From contig NZ_KI519454.1 of NCBI RefSeq assembly GCF_000482545.1, positions 1,488,001 through 1,552,000 on the forward strand: a stretch of DNA of 64,000 nt. The letters are read 5' to 3'. Made by a program: the position numbers and the translations under genes. The notes beneath the pieces are model-generated. The model made no database searches and had not been told where the DNA came from. It worked only from the letters and a program-made list of their open reading frames with translations. Of this stretch, positions 17,255-26,003 are shown one piece after another; position 1 is the first letter of the stretch, and each line of letters starts with the position of its first letter. The stretch is from Arthrobacter sp. 35W (GTDB lineage: Bacteria; Actinomycetota; Actinomycetes; Actinomycetales; Micrococcaceae).

Positions 17255-18355
17255 ATGGACGCCTACCTCGGGCAGTTCGCCGAGCCCGAGGGCTATCTGG
17301 ACTTTGCCCGCTTCGGTCCCGTGTCGGCTGCAGTCTCCGAGCGGATGGCCCTTTCGGCCCGCATGGTGCACAGCGAGGGCGGCAGGGGCCTGGCCACCCT
17401 GGAGGGCCTGCATGTGCCGTCCCGTGCTGCTGCCGCCCGGCTGCTGGCCGCCGAAGAGCACGAGGTGGCGTTCGTCGGCTCCACCAGCCATGGACTCTTT
17501 GCGGCAGCCCAGGCGCTGAGCCGCAGATCCGGCGTCATCCTGGTGCCGCGGAACGACTTTCCCTCCAACGTCTACCCGTGGCTGCGGGCTGCCGAACGCG
17601 GGGGCCTGCAGGTGCGGTGGATGGACGGTCCTGTGACACCCGACTCCATTCGCCCGCTGCTGGACGACACCGTGAAGGCTGTGGCGGTCAGCGCCGTCGA
17701 TTCCTTCACCGGAGCACTGGCACCGCTGGCGGCGATCAAGGAACTCATCGGCTCCCAGCGGGTGCTGGTGGTCGACGCGGTGCAGGCCTTCGGAGCCGTG
17801 GAGTTCGATGTCGACGCCGCCGACGTGCTGGCCTCGGGCGGGCAGAAGTGGCTCCGTGCCGGTTGGGGCGCCGCCGCCCTGCTCGTCAGGGACCGCGTGG
17901 CTGACATGCTCGAACCCGGTCTGGGCGGCTGGTCCGGCGTGCAGAATCCGTTGAATGGTGAACCCCATCCGCACGAGCCCCTGCGCGGTGCCGCCGCCCA
18001 TACTCTGACCAACCCGGACCCGGCAGCGGTGGCCGCCTACGGCGTCGCCGCCGGCCTCGTGCTGCAGGTGGGCCTGCGGCAGATCCACGGACGGATCACC
18101 GAGACGCTGGCGGCGTTGCTGGATGCTGCCGCAGGGCAGGGAGCGCAGCTGCGCTATCCGCGGCCGGGTGGTGGCATCGGCTCCTTCACCATGCCCGGCG
18201 CCGACCCGGTGGCCCTGAACGCGGCCCTGGCCCAGGCCGGGGTGACCACCACGATGCGCGACGGCTGGCACCGGCTCGCCCCGCATGCCTCCACCGACGC
18301 ACAGATTGCCGATGCCCTGGCCGGCGTACTGGCCCGCCATGCCCACGCGGCCTGA
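17255..18355 (+). CDS. class V aminotransferase / cysteine-desulfurase-like PLP enzyme
   Basis: A 366-residue fold-type I PLP enzyme. Visible motifs are the N-terminal YLDFARFGPVS, VDSFTGALAPLAAI, VDAVQAFGAVEFD (cofactor Asp and Gln) and SGGQKWLRAGWG, with the Schiff-base lysine in GGQKW. No active-site cysteine loop of true NifS/SufS desulfurases is evident, so aminotransferase, lyase or kynureninase-like activity is more likely. The TTG at 17222 would add 11 residues but lies inside an operator. The 3' end overlaps the LacI-type gene by 17 bases, so both are one transcription unit controlled by that repressor. Confidence 0.8.
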   Translation: MDAYLGQFAEPEGYLDFARFGPVSAAVSERMALSARMVHSEGGRGLATLEGLHVPSRAAAARLLAAEEHEVAFVGSTSHGLFAAAQALSRRSGVILVPRNDFPSNVYPWLRAAERGGLQVRWMDGPVTPDSIRPLLDDTVKAVAVSAVDSFTGALAPLAAIKELIGSQRVLVVDAVQAFGAVEFDVDAADVLASGGQKWLRAGWGAAALLVRDRVADMLEPGLGGWSGVQNPLNGEPHPHEPLRGAAAHTLTNPDPAAVAAYGVAAGLVLQVGLRQIHGRITETLAALLDAAAGQGAQLRYPRPGGGIGSFTMPGADPVALNAALAQAGVTTTMRDGWHRLAPHASTDAQIADALAGVLARHAHAA

Positions 18356-19403
18356 GCACCGGGGGCGGCCCCAGCGCGGAGTGACGATCGAGGACGTGGC
18401 CAGGGGTGCCGGCGTTTCGCGGCAGACCGTGTCCAATGCCCTCAATGCGCCGCACCGGGTTCGCGGAGAGACCCTGGAGAGGGTCAAGACGGTCATCGAG
18501 GAACTGGGCTACCGGCCGGACCAGTCAGCGCGCAGCCTCAAGACCGGGCTGCGGTACACCATCGGCTACCAGGCGCCGGATGACGATCCCTTCAACCCGA
18601 ATCCGGTGATGGGCGGGTTCCTGACGGCCCTGTGCGATGCCGCAGCCGCCTCGGGGTACCGGCTGCTGTTGTTCCGGCCCAGGCCGGGCGCCTCGGATCC
18701 GCGTGCGGCCTACGAGGATCTCATTGCCGCGCGTCAGGTGGATGGGTTCATCCTTTCCGACGTCCTGGCCGATGACCCACGGGTGGACCACCTGGGTGGA
18801 CTGGGGTTCCCCTTTGTCGCCTTTGGACAGACGGGTCCTGGCCGGCCGCAGGATTGGGTGGATGTGGACAATGCGCGGGGGATGCACGACGTCGCCGCCC
18901 TGCTGGCGGCCAGGGGCCACCGGCGGGTGGGGTACATCGAATCCGCCACCAACGTGCCATGGTTCGCGCAACGGTACAGCGGGTTCACCCGCGGGGCCGC
19001 GGAGCATGGACTGGACGTTGCCACGGTCCTTGAGCCGCGGGCGGCCGGTGCAGCCGGGGAATCCCGCGGCGGGCTCACGATGGCGATCCAGTTGCTGCTG
19101 CGCTCACCCCAGCGTCCCAGCGCCCTGGTCGCCTCCGCCGATCCACTGGCGCTGGCGGCCTACGATGCCATCCGCGCCGAGGGACTCACCGTTGGTGCGG
19201 ACATCGCCGTCGTGGGGTTCAACGACCTGCCGCTGTCCGGATTGCTGGCCCCACAGCTGGCCTCCGTGCGGATGCCGCTGCCCGCCATTGCCCAGGAACT
19301 GGTGGCCAGGCTGCTGGCGCAGGTCCACGGCGGAGAGCCGGCCGCGGCAGGCTCGCTGCTGCCGCCGGAGGTCATCATCCGGGGCAGCATCCAGCCGCGC
19401 TGA
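18339..19403 (+). CDS. LacI-family transcriptional regulator
   Basis: A 354-residue repressor. The N-terminal HTH and hinge cover about residues 14-68 (VTIEDVARGAGVSRQTVSNAL, interrupted here; ELGYRPDQSARSLKTG). A periplasmic-binding-protein-like effector domain follows (GFILSDVLADDPRVDHL; DVDNARGMHDVAALLAARGHRRVGYI; DIAVVGFNDLPLSGLLAPQLASV). ATG 18339 lies inside the end of the aminotransferase gene, and a GTG at 18381 is the alternative. It probably binds the two TGAACGTTCA sites in front of its own operon. The link to an aminotransferase rather than a sugar gene is unusual for the family. Confidence 0.88.
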   Translation: MPTRPEHRGRPQRGVTIEDVARGAGVSRQTVSNALNAPHRVRGETLERVKTVIEELGYRPDQSARSLKTGLRYTIGYQAPDDDPFNPNPVMGGFLTALCDAAAASGYRLLLFRPRPGASDPRAAYEDLIAARQVDGFILSDVLADDPRVDHLGGLGFPFVAFGQTGPGRPQDWVDVDNARGMHDVAALLAARGHRRVGYIESATNVPWFAQRYSGFTRGAAEHGLDVATVLEPRAAGAAGESRGGLTMAIQLLLRSPQRPSALVASADPLALAAYDAIRAEGLTVGADIAVVGFNDLPLSGLLAPQLASVRMPLPAIAQELVARLLAQVHGGEPAAAGSLLPPEVIIRGSIQPR

Positions 19404-19416
19404 AGCCTGGAAATGC

Positions 19417-19455
19417 ACCCCCTGGAGGTCCGATGACGACGGACCTCCAGGGGGT
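19417..19455 (+). terminator. strong hairpin between LacI gene and GH42 operon
   Basis: A perfect 16-base stem, ACCCCCTGGAGGTCCG with its complement, around a 7-base loop (stems 19417-19432 and 19440-19455), followed by GTCTT. It begins 14 bases after the LacI stop codon and isolates the next operon. Confidence 0.85.
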
Positions 19456-19534
19456 GTCTTGCATGCCGGACGACATTTTTCGGCAATTCCATGCGGGGGT
19501 GTTCAAGATCACAATTCATACTGTACGGTGTGTA

Positions 19535-19544
19535 CTGTATACAG
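19535..19544. promoter_or_regulatory. candidate GntR operator in front of the GH42 operon
   Basis: CTGTATACAG is a perfect palindrome 36 bases before the GH42 start codon. The identical sequence lies at 33404-33413, next to the GntR-family gene. A variant CTGTTACAG (24681-24689) precedes the binding-protein gene inside the operon. Identity of distant sites suggests a common regulator. Confidence 0.65.
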
Positions 19545-19580
19545 CAGACACACGCCGGAAACATGGAAGGTCGGTCGAGG

Positions 19581-21680
19581 ATGACCCGCACTGTAAGGCT
19601 CAACGGCATTGCGTTTGGGGGCGACTACAACCCCGAGCAGTGGCCGCGCGAGGTGTGGCAGGAGGACGTGCGCCTCATGCAGAAGGCCGGTGTCAACTTC
19701 ATCACCGTCTCGGTGTTCTCCTGGCCGCTGCTGGAACCGGAGGAGGGCCGCTTCGACTTCGGCTGGCTGGATGAAGTCATCGAACTGCTCCACAGCGCCG
19801 GGATCGCCGTCGACCTCGCCACGGCAACGGCCACCCCGCCGGCCTGGCTGATCCGCAAGCACCCCGAGGTTCTGCCGGTGACGGCCGACGGCGTGCGGCT
19901 GGCCTTCGGCTCCCGCCAGGCCTACTGCTTCAGTTCCCCGGTGTTTCGGGCCTACGCCCTCAAGCTCACCCGGGCCATGGCCGAACGCTACGGCAACCAC
20001 CCGGCAGTGCGGCTGTGGCACGTCTCCAACGAGTACGGCGACCATGTGGCCCGCTGCTGGTGCGATGCCTCCGGGATGCACTTCCGCGGCTGGCTGAAGT
20101 CCAAGTACTCCAGCATCGAGGCGCTGAACGAGGCCTGGGGGACCAGCTGCTGGGGGCAGCACTACCTGGACTTCGAGGCCATCGAGCCGCCGCGCACGGC
20201 CACAGGCCCCATCAACTCCACCCAGCGGCTGGACTTTGAACGCTTCTCCTCCGACGCCATGCTGGAGCTTTTCACCGCGGAGGTCCAGGTGCTCCGCGAG
20301 GTGACGCCGGAGCTGCCGGTGACCACCAACTTCATGTCCATCCTGCACGAGCTGGACTACTTCAAGTTCGCAGACGCCGAGGACATCGTCACCGACGACG
20401 CCTATCCGGACCCGGCCGACCCCCGCTCCCATGTGGATGCGGCGCTGAACTACGCGCTGATGCGCGGCGCCAAGGGCGGAGCCCCGTGGCTGCTGCTGGA
20501 GCAGTCCGCCAGCGCCGTCAGCTGGCGCGAGGTCAACGTGCCCAAGGCGCCCGGCGTCATGCGTCTGGACAGCTACCAGGCCATGGCCCACGGCGCGGAC
20601 GGCATCATGTACTTCCAGTGGCGCGCGGCCAAGTTCGGCCCGGAGAAGTTCCACGCCGCCATCCTGGGGCACCGCGGGGAGCGCAGCCGCACCTTCGCCG
20701 AATGCAGCGTCCTGGGCGCTGAACTGGCGGGACTCGCCGCCGTGAAGGGCAGCCGGGTGGTGGCCCAGGTGGCCATGCTCTGCGATTGGGATTCCAATTG
20801 GGCCCTCGCCGCCCCGGATTCGCTGCCGACCGACCGCCTGCCCTGGATCAAGGCCGCCCGGGCCTGGCACCGCGCCACCTTCGGGCTGGGCGCCACGGTG
20901 GACCTGGTCCGGGCCGGGGCAGACCTCACCAGCTACAAGGTGCTGCTGCTCCCCAACCTCTACCTGGTCCAGCCGGAGCTGGCGGCGCAGCTTGAGGCCT
21001 TCGCGGCTGCCGGCGGCACTGTCGTCGTCGGGCCGTTCTCCGGCGTTGTCGACGCCAACGACCACATGCACGACGGCGGCGCCCCGGGCCCGCTGCGCCC
21101 GCTGCTGGGGGTGGAGGTTGACGAGGTGTGGCCGCTGCCCGACGGCACCGCGGGGGAGATCCTGCTGGCCGGGGAGCCGCGCGGAGTGCACACCATCACC
21201 GAATGGATCGATGCCGTGGATGCCCGGATCGTGGCCCGCTACAGCGGCGGCGAGCTGGACGGGCGGGCGGCTGTGACGGTGCGCGAGCACGGCGCCGGCA
21301 GCGCCTGGTACCTCAGCGCCGCACTGGCCGAGGACGGCATGTCGGTGCTGATGGCGGAGATCCTGGACGAGGCCGGCGTGGCCCGGCGCCCGCTGCCCGC
21401 CAGCGCGGAGGCCGGCGACGCCGTCGAACTCGTGGTGCGCCGCGGACCCGACTCCTCCTTCAGCTTTGTGCTCAACCGCGGCACGGACCACGTCCCCGTG
21501 GACCTTCCCTCCAGTGCGACGGTTCTGGTGGGCGGCAGCGCTGCCTCCACCGTGCCGCCCCGCGGCGTGCTGGTGGTCCAGCACGACCACGCCGACGCCG
21601 TCGTTCTCGCGGCGGAGCCCGGCGCAGCAACAGACTTTTCGACCCCCCTTTCCACTCCAACAGCAGAGGTGACCCCATGA
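19581..21680 (+). CDS. GH42-family beta-galactosidase
   Basis: A 699-residue glycoside hydrolase. The GH42 barrel has an N-terminal FGGDYNPEQWP signature, the acid/base Glu151 in WHVSNEYG and the nucleophile Glu307 in WLLLEQS. Cysteines near 160 (RCWCDASG) fit the zinc-site region of GH42 trimers. A beta-galactosidase trimerisation domain and a small beta domain follow. There is no signal peptide, so the enzyme is cytoplasmic and acts on imported galactosides or arabinosides. ATG 19581 has GGAAGG nine bases upstream, and an ATG at 19563 is the alternative. The stop overlaps the next start by four bases. Confidence 0.92.
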   Translation: MTRTVRLNGIAFGGDYNPEQWPREVWQEDVRLMQKAGVNFITVSVFSWPLLEPEEGRFDFGWLDEVIELLHSAGIAVDLATATATPPAWLIRKHPEVLPVTADGVRLAFGSRQAYCFSSPVFRAYALKLTRAMAERYGNHPAVRLWHVSNEYGDHVARCWCDASGMHFRGWLKSKYSSIEALNEAWGTSCWGQHYLDFEAIEPPRTATGPINSTQRLDFERFSSDAMLELFTAEVQVLREVTPELPVTTNFMSILHELDYFKFADAEDIVTDDAYPDPADPRSHVDAALNYALMRGAKGGAPWLLLEQSASAVSWREVNVPKAPGVMRLDSYQAMAHGADGIMYFQWRAAKFGPEKFHAAILGHRGERSRTFAECSVLGAELAGLAAVKGSRVVAQVAMLCDWDSNWALAAPDSLPTDRLPWIKAARAWHRATFGLGATVDLVRAGADLTSYKVLLLPNLYLVQPELAAQLEAFAAAGGTVVVGPFSGVVDANDHMHDGGAPGPLRPLLGVEVDEVWPLPDGTAGEILLAGEPRGVHTITEWIDAVDARIVARYSGGELDGRAAVTVREHGAGSAWYLSAALAEDGMSVLMAEILDEAGVARRPLPASAEAGDAVELVVRRGPDSSFSFVLNRGTDHVPVDLPSSATVLVGGSAASTVPPRGVLVVQHDHADAVVLAAEPGAATDFSTPLSTPTAEVTP

Positions 21681-23047
21681 CGGAACAAGCCGTCCACCCG
21701 TACATCCCCAACACCGCCCCCGATTCCCGGGCCGCCATGCTGGCAGCCACCGGCGCGGCAAGCATCGAGGAGTTCTACGCGGACATCCCCGCCGAGCTGC
21801 GCGTCAAGGGCCTGCTCAACCTGCCAGAGCCCTTCACGGCCGAGGCGGACCTCGAGCGGCACGTCAGCTCGCTGCTGGCGAAGAACACCAGCACCCGCGA
21901 ATACCTCACCTTCCTGGGCGCCGGCGTCTACAACCACTACGTCCCCGCGGTTGTCGAGGACGTCATTGGCCGCAGCGAGTTCCTCACCGCCTACGCCGGA
22001 GAGCCCTACGAGGACCACGGCCGCTTCCAGGCCCTGTTCGAGTATCAGTCGCTGATGGCCGAGCTGCTGAACATGGACGTCGTGAACGTCCCCACCTACG
22101 ACGGCTACCAGGCCACCGCGACGTCGCTGGCCATGGCCGGGCGCATCACCGGCCGCCGCACGGTGATTGTGGCCTCCGACGTGCACCCGGACAAGATGTC
22201 CAAGGTCCGCGACTACGTGCGCCCCTTCCTGGACCTCGTGGTGGTCCCCACCGTCGACGGTGTGGCCGATCTGGCCGCCGTCCGCAGCCTGGTCACCGAC
22301 GAGACTGCCGCCGTCTGGCTGGAGACCCCGAGCTACTTCGGTGCCCTGGAGGCCGCCGGCGCCGAGCTGGCCGCCACGGCGCATGACCGCGGCGCCCTGC
22401 TGGTGGTCGGCACCGATCCCATCGGCTGTGGTGTGCTGGCCCCGCCGGCCGACTGGGGAGCCGACATTGTCTGCGGCGACATCCAGTCCCTGGGCGTGCG
22501 CCAGTGGTTTGGCGGCGGACGCGGCGGCTTCATCTCCGTCCACGACGACCCGGCCTTTGTGCTGGAAATGCCCTCGCGGCTGTTCGGCATCGAAAGCACC
22601 ACCGTGGAGGGCGAATACGGCTTCGGCGACGTGGCCTGGGACCGCACCTCCTTCGCCCTGCGCGAAGAGGGCAAGGAATGGGTGGGCACGGCCGCAGCAC
22701 TCTGGGGCATTGCCGCCGGCGTGTACCTCTCCGTGATGGGGCCGGCCGGCATGGCCGAGCTGGGCGAGACCCTGCTGGCCCGCACCGCCTACGCCCGCCA
22801 GACGCTGGCGGCCTTGGACGGCGTCGAGCTCACCGACACGGCACTGCACCTGCGCGAGTTCACCATCGACGTCGCCGGCACCGGGATGACGGCCCGGCGC
22901 CTGGTTGAACTGATGCGCTCGAAGAACATCGACGCCGGCGTGGTGGCCGGCGAGCACCGCCTGCTGGTGTGCGTCACCGAACTGACCAACACCGCCGACA
23001 TCGACACACTGGCCGCCGCACTGGCCACGACCTTCCAGGAGAACTGA
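21677..23047 (+). CDS. gcvPA: GcvPA-like protein (glycine dehydrogenase subunit 1 family), diverged
   Basis: A 456-residue PLP-fold protein. The N-terminus is clearly GcvPA: YIPNTAPDSRAAML, SIEEFYADIPAELR, FLGAGVYNHYVPAVV, FEYQSLMAELLNMDV. However, conserved catalytic stretches of true GcvPA are altered. The region that normally reads AYTPYQPEISQG is AYAGEPYEDHGR. The FGGPYLGF loop is FGGGRGGF, and the RREKATSNICTNQ motif is replaced by REEGKEWVGTAAAL (about 329-342). No GcvT or GcvH gene is nearby. It overlaps GH42 by four bases and lies one base before its partner. Either a diverged glycine decarboxylase or, more likely, a PLP enzyme with another amino-acid-like substrate. Confidence 0.8.
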   Translation: MTEQAVHPYIPNTAPDSRAAMLAATGAASIEEFYADIPAELRVKGLLNLPEPFTAEADLERHVSSLLAKNTSTREYLTFLGAGVYNHYVPAVVEDVIGRSEFLTAYAGEPYEDHGRFQALFEYQSLMAELLNMDVVNVPTYDGYQATATSLAMAGRITGRRTVIVASDVHPDKMSKVRDYVRPFLDLVVVPTVDGVADLAAVRSLVTDETAAVWLETPSYFGALEAAGAELAATAHDRGALLVVGTDPIGCGVLAPPADWGADIVCGDIQSLGVRQWFGGGRGGFISVHDDPAFVLEMPSRLFGIESTTVEGEYGFGDVAWDRTSFALREEGKEWVGTAAALWGIAAGVYLSVMGPAGMAELGETLLARTAYARQTLAALDGVELTDTALHLREFTIDVAGTGMTARRLVELMRSKNIDAGVVAGEHRLLVCVTELTNTADIDTLAAALATTFQEN

Positions 23048-23048
23048 G

Positions 23049-24662
23049 ATGAGCCTTCCCGTAGCACCCAAGCCGGCCCTGCGGCGTTTCCACCAGGCCA
23101 GCTGGGATGAGCCGATCATCTTCGAGCTGAGCACCCCGGGGGAGCGCGGCGTGCTGGTCCAGCGCCCCGCAGCTGTGGAGTCCGAGGCCCTCTCGCGCCG
23201 CGCCGGCCAGGTGGCCGCCGTCCGCCGCAGCACCGCCCCGGCTCTGCCCGAGCTGGCCCAGATGCGCGTGGTGCGCCACTTCCTGCGCCTGAGCCAGGAG
23301 AACCTGGGCGCCGATTTCAACGTGGACATCGGCCAGGGCACCTGCACCATGAAGTACAGCCCCAAGATCAACGAGGCCCTCCTGCGCACCACCAAGGCCA
23401 TGGATCTGCACCCGCTGCAGGATGAATCCAAGGTCCAAGGCATCCTGGAGATCTTCTGGCGGACCGAGCAGCTGCTGGCGGAGATCTCCGGCCTGGAGCG
23501 CGTGAGCCTGCAGACCCAGGGCGGTTCCGCCGCAATCTGGTCCAACATCGCCATGATCCGCGCCTACCACGAGTCCAATGGCGAGGGCGAAAGCCGCGAT
23601 GAGGTCATCACCACGATCTTCTCCCACCCCTCCAACGCCGCCTGCGCCAAGGCCGCCGGCTACAAGGTGATCACCCTGATGCCCGACGCCGATGGCTACC
23701 CGGACATCGAGGCCCTCAAGGCAGCCGTCTCCCCGCGCACCGCAGCACTGATGATCACCAACCCGGAGGACACCGGCATCTACAACGCCAGGATCCGCGA
23801 GTTTGTCGATCTGGTGCACGGAGTCGGCGGCCTGGCAGCCTACGACCAGGCCAACGCCAACGGCATCCTGGGCATCACCCGGGCCCGCGAGGCCGGCTTC
23901 GACCTGTGCCACTTCAACCTGCACAAGACCTTCAGCACCCCGCACGCCAGCGGCGGCCCGGGTGCCGGTGCCAGCGCCGTCTCGGCGAAGCTGGTCCCGT
24001 TCCTGCCCGGCCCCACCATCGACAAGGTGGGGGACAGGTTCGTGATCAATGGCGACCACCCGCAGTCGGTCGGCAAGATCGCCCCGTTCTACGGTGTGAC
24101 CCCGAACATCATCCGCGCCTACGCCTGGATCATGGCGCTCGGCGCCGAGGGTCTGCGCCAGGTGGCCGAGATCGCGGTACTGAACAACAACTACCTGCTC
24201 AGCCAGGTGCTGGCCATCCCCGGCGCCAGCGCCCCCTACGCCGAGGGCAAGCGCCGCATCGAACAGGTCCGCTACTCCTGGGAGGAATTGTTCGAGGAAA
24301 CGGGCATCTCCTCGGAGGAGATCGGCATCCGCCTCTCCGACTTCGGGATGCACTACTGGACCAGCCACCACCCGTATCTGGTGGCCCAGCCGTTCACCCT
24401 GGAGCCCACCGAGTCCTACTCCAAGACGGAGATCGACGAGTACGTCGCGGCCCTGGCCGAAGTGGTCCGCGAATGCCGCGAGGAGCCGGAGACGGTGCGC
24501 ACCGCCCCGCACAACCAGACGGTGCACCACATCCACCACGATGACTTCGATGCGCCCGAGCGCTGGGCCATCACCTGGCGCGCCTACCAGCGCAAGTACT
24601 TCGGGGCCGTCCCGGCATCGGAGGCCACCCCGGCCGCCGTCGCCGATCCGGCCGTCCGCTGA
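23049..24662 (+). CDS. gcvPB: GcvPB-like protein (glycine dehydrogenase subunit 2 family), diverged
   Basis: A 537-residue partner of the preceding protein. It keeps the Schiff-base lysine (Lys293 in FNLHKTFSTPH) and the TCTMKYSPKIN entry motif. The following loop is HASGGPGAGASAV instead of the usual HGGGGPGSGPVGV. The HGTNPASA motif is SHPSNAACA, and TNPNTLG is TNPEDTG. The C-terminus carries a histidine-rich stretch (VHHIHHDDF, about 504-512) where standard GcvPB has a short conserved tail. These changes cluster around the cofactor, so substrate or partner has probably changed. Context: operon with glycoside hydrolases and a sugar transporter. Confidence 0.8.
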   Translation: MSLPVAPKPALRRFHQASWDEPIIFELSTPGERGVLVQRPAAVESEALSRRAGQVAAVRRSTAPALPELAQMRVVRHFLRLSQENLGADFNVDIGQGTCTMKYSPKINEALLRTTKAMDLHPLQDESKVQGILEIFWRTEQLLAEISGLERVSLQTQGGSAAIWSNIAMIRAYHESNGEGESRDEVITTIFSHPSNAACAKAAGYKVITLMPDADGYPDIEALKAAVSPRTAALMITNPEDTGIYNARIREFVDLVHGVGGLAAYDQANANGILGITRAREAGFDLCHFNLHKTFSTPHASGGPGAGASAVSAKLVPFLPGPTIDKVGDRFVINGDHPQSVGKIAPFYGVTPNIIRAYAWIMALGAEGLRQVAEIAVLNNNYLLSQVLAIPGASAPYAEGKRRIEQVRYSWEELFEETGISSEEIGIRLSDFGMHYWTSHHPYLVAQPFTLEPTESYSKTEIDEYVAALAEVVRECREEPETVRTAPHNQTVHHIHHDDFDAPERWAITWRAYQRKYFGAVPASEATPAAVADPAVR

Positions 24663-24709
24663 CACACCGCCCCACAGACACTGTTACAGACACTGCTTAG
24701 GAGAAATCA

Positions 24710-25999
24710 ATGACGAACTCCCTTTTCACCCGACGCACCTTCTTTGCCGGTTCGCTGGGGGCGGCCGCACTGCTGGCCATCTCCGCCTGCGGCGGCGGCG
24801 CAGCCAGCGGCGGCAAGGACGCCAAGATTACCTGGTCCACCTGGGGCACTCCGGAGGAAGGCCAGCGCTTCAAGAAGTTCAACGAGCAGTTCAAGAAGGA
24901 CCATGCCTCCATCGCCGCCACGCTGCAGATGGTGCCCTCCTACTCGGAGTACCACTCCAAGCTGCTCACCCAGCTGACCAGCGGCACGGCACCTGATGTG
25001 TTCTATGTGGGCGATGACTACATGGGCAAGTTTGTCGATGCCGGTGTGCTGATGAACCTGGACTCGGTGGTCAATGGCGGCGGCTTGAAGGCCTCCGACT
25101 TCAACGAGGCGCTCTTCGGTGCGGCCAAGACGGACAAGGGCCTCTTTGCCCTGCCAAACGACTGCAACCCGGACGTGATGTGGTTCGACAAGAAGTCGCT
25201 GGCCGCAGCCGGCATCACCGAGAACCCGGCCGAGCTCGCCGCGGCGGGCAAGTGGACCGTGGACACCTTCCTGGACATGTGCCGCAAGCTGGCCGGCGCC
25301 GGCATGCACGGTGCGCTGTTCTGGAACTACTGGGCCACGCACTGGAGCTGGGTTGCTGCCAACGGAGGCAAGGTCTTCGATGCGGCAGGCACCTTTGTGC
25401 TCCCCAACGACGCCGCTGGCAAGGCCGCCCTGAAGCAGTTGGGCGACGCCTTCCAGCAGAAGCTTTTCACCGTGGCCGACACCCTCCCGGAGGGCTCGGG
25501 CGGCGACAGCCTCTTCGCCTCCCACAAGGCCGGCTTCTACGTCCAGGGCCGCTACGGCATCGCGACGGCGGAGCAGTCAGGCAGCAAGGACGACTACGAC
25601 ATCGCGCCGTGGCCCTCCGCCTCCGGCAAGCCCGATGCCAGCGGCGTCGCCGCGTCCTACCTGGTGATCAATGCCAAGACGAAGGCGCCCGAGGCGGCCA
25701 CTACCTTCCTGACGGAGTTCCTCAGCGCCAATGGCCAGACCCTGCGCCTGGCCGACGGCGGCAACGCCGTTCCGTCGATCAAGGGGGCCGACGCCGTCGT
25801 CCTGGACGGTTCCTACCCGGCCCACGCCCAGACGTTCCTTGACCTGCGTGATGCCGGTTTCTCCGACTACGCCAAGGAGGCAAAGGTCCCGGGGCTGTCC
25901 TCGGACGTCAGCGAACTCATGCTCTCCCTGTACGAGGGCAAGACCAGCGCCGACGACGTGGTGGCGCAGCTGTCCACCATGATGGCCAAGGCGGCCTAA
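24710..25999 (+). CDS. sugar ABC transporter substrate-binding lipoprotein (CUT1 family 1)
   Basis: A 429-residue extracellular binding protein. The signal region TRRTFFAGSLGAAALL carries a twin-arginine pair and ends in lipobox AISAC, suggesting a lipoprotein, possibly Tat-exported. The mature part is a two-lobe family 1 receptor: ITWSTWGTPEE, LTSGTAPDVFYVGDDY, LFALPNDCNPDVMWFDK, and a late KAGFYVQGRYG. Ligands of such receptors are di- or oligosaccharides or glycosides. AGGAGA lies seven bases upstream of the ATG. It provides specificity for the two downstream permeases. The ATPase is missing and is presumably a shared MsiK-type protein encoded elsewhere. Confidence 0.9.
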   Translation: MTNSLFTRRTFFAGSLGAAALLAISACGGGAASGGKDAKITWSTWGTPEEGQRFKKFNEQFKKDHASIAATLQMVPSYSEYHSKLLTQLTSGTAPDVFYVGDDYMGKFVDAGVLMNLDSVVNGGGLKASDFNEALFGAAKTDKGLFALPNDCNPDVMWFDKKSLAAAGITENPAELAAAGKWTVDTFLDMCRKLAGAGMHGALFWNYWATHWSWVAANGGKVFDAAGTFVLPNDAAGKAALKQLGDAFQQKLFTVADTLPEGSGGDSLFASHKAGFYVQGRYGIATAEQSGSKDDYDIAPWPSASGKPDASGVAASYLVINAKTKAPEAATTFLTEFLSANGQTLRLADGGNAVPSIKGADAVVLDGSYPAHAQTFLDLRDAGFSDYAKEAKVPGLSSDVSELMLSLYEGKTSADDVVAQLSTMMAKAA

Positions 26000-26003
26000 C
26001 GCC

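Noticed and set aside
21677-24662. Ordinary glycine cleavage P-protein
   Set aside because: The family match is real, but the loss of several near-invariant motifs, the lack of gcvT/gcvH and the glycoside context argue against a routine annotation.
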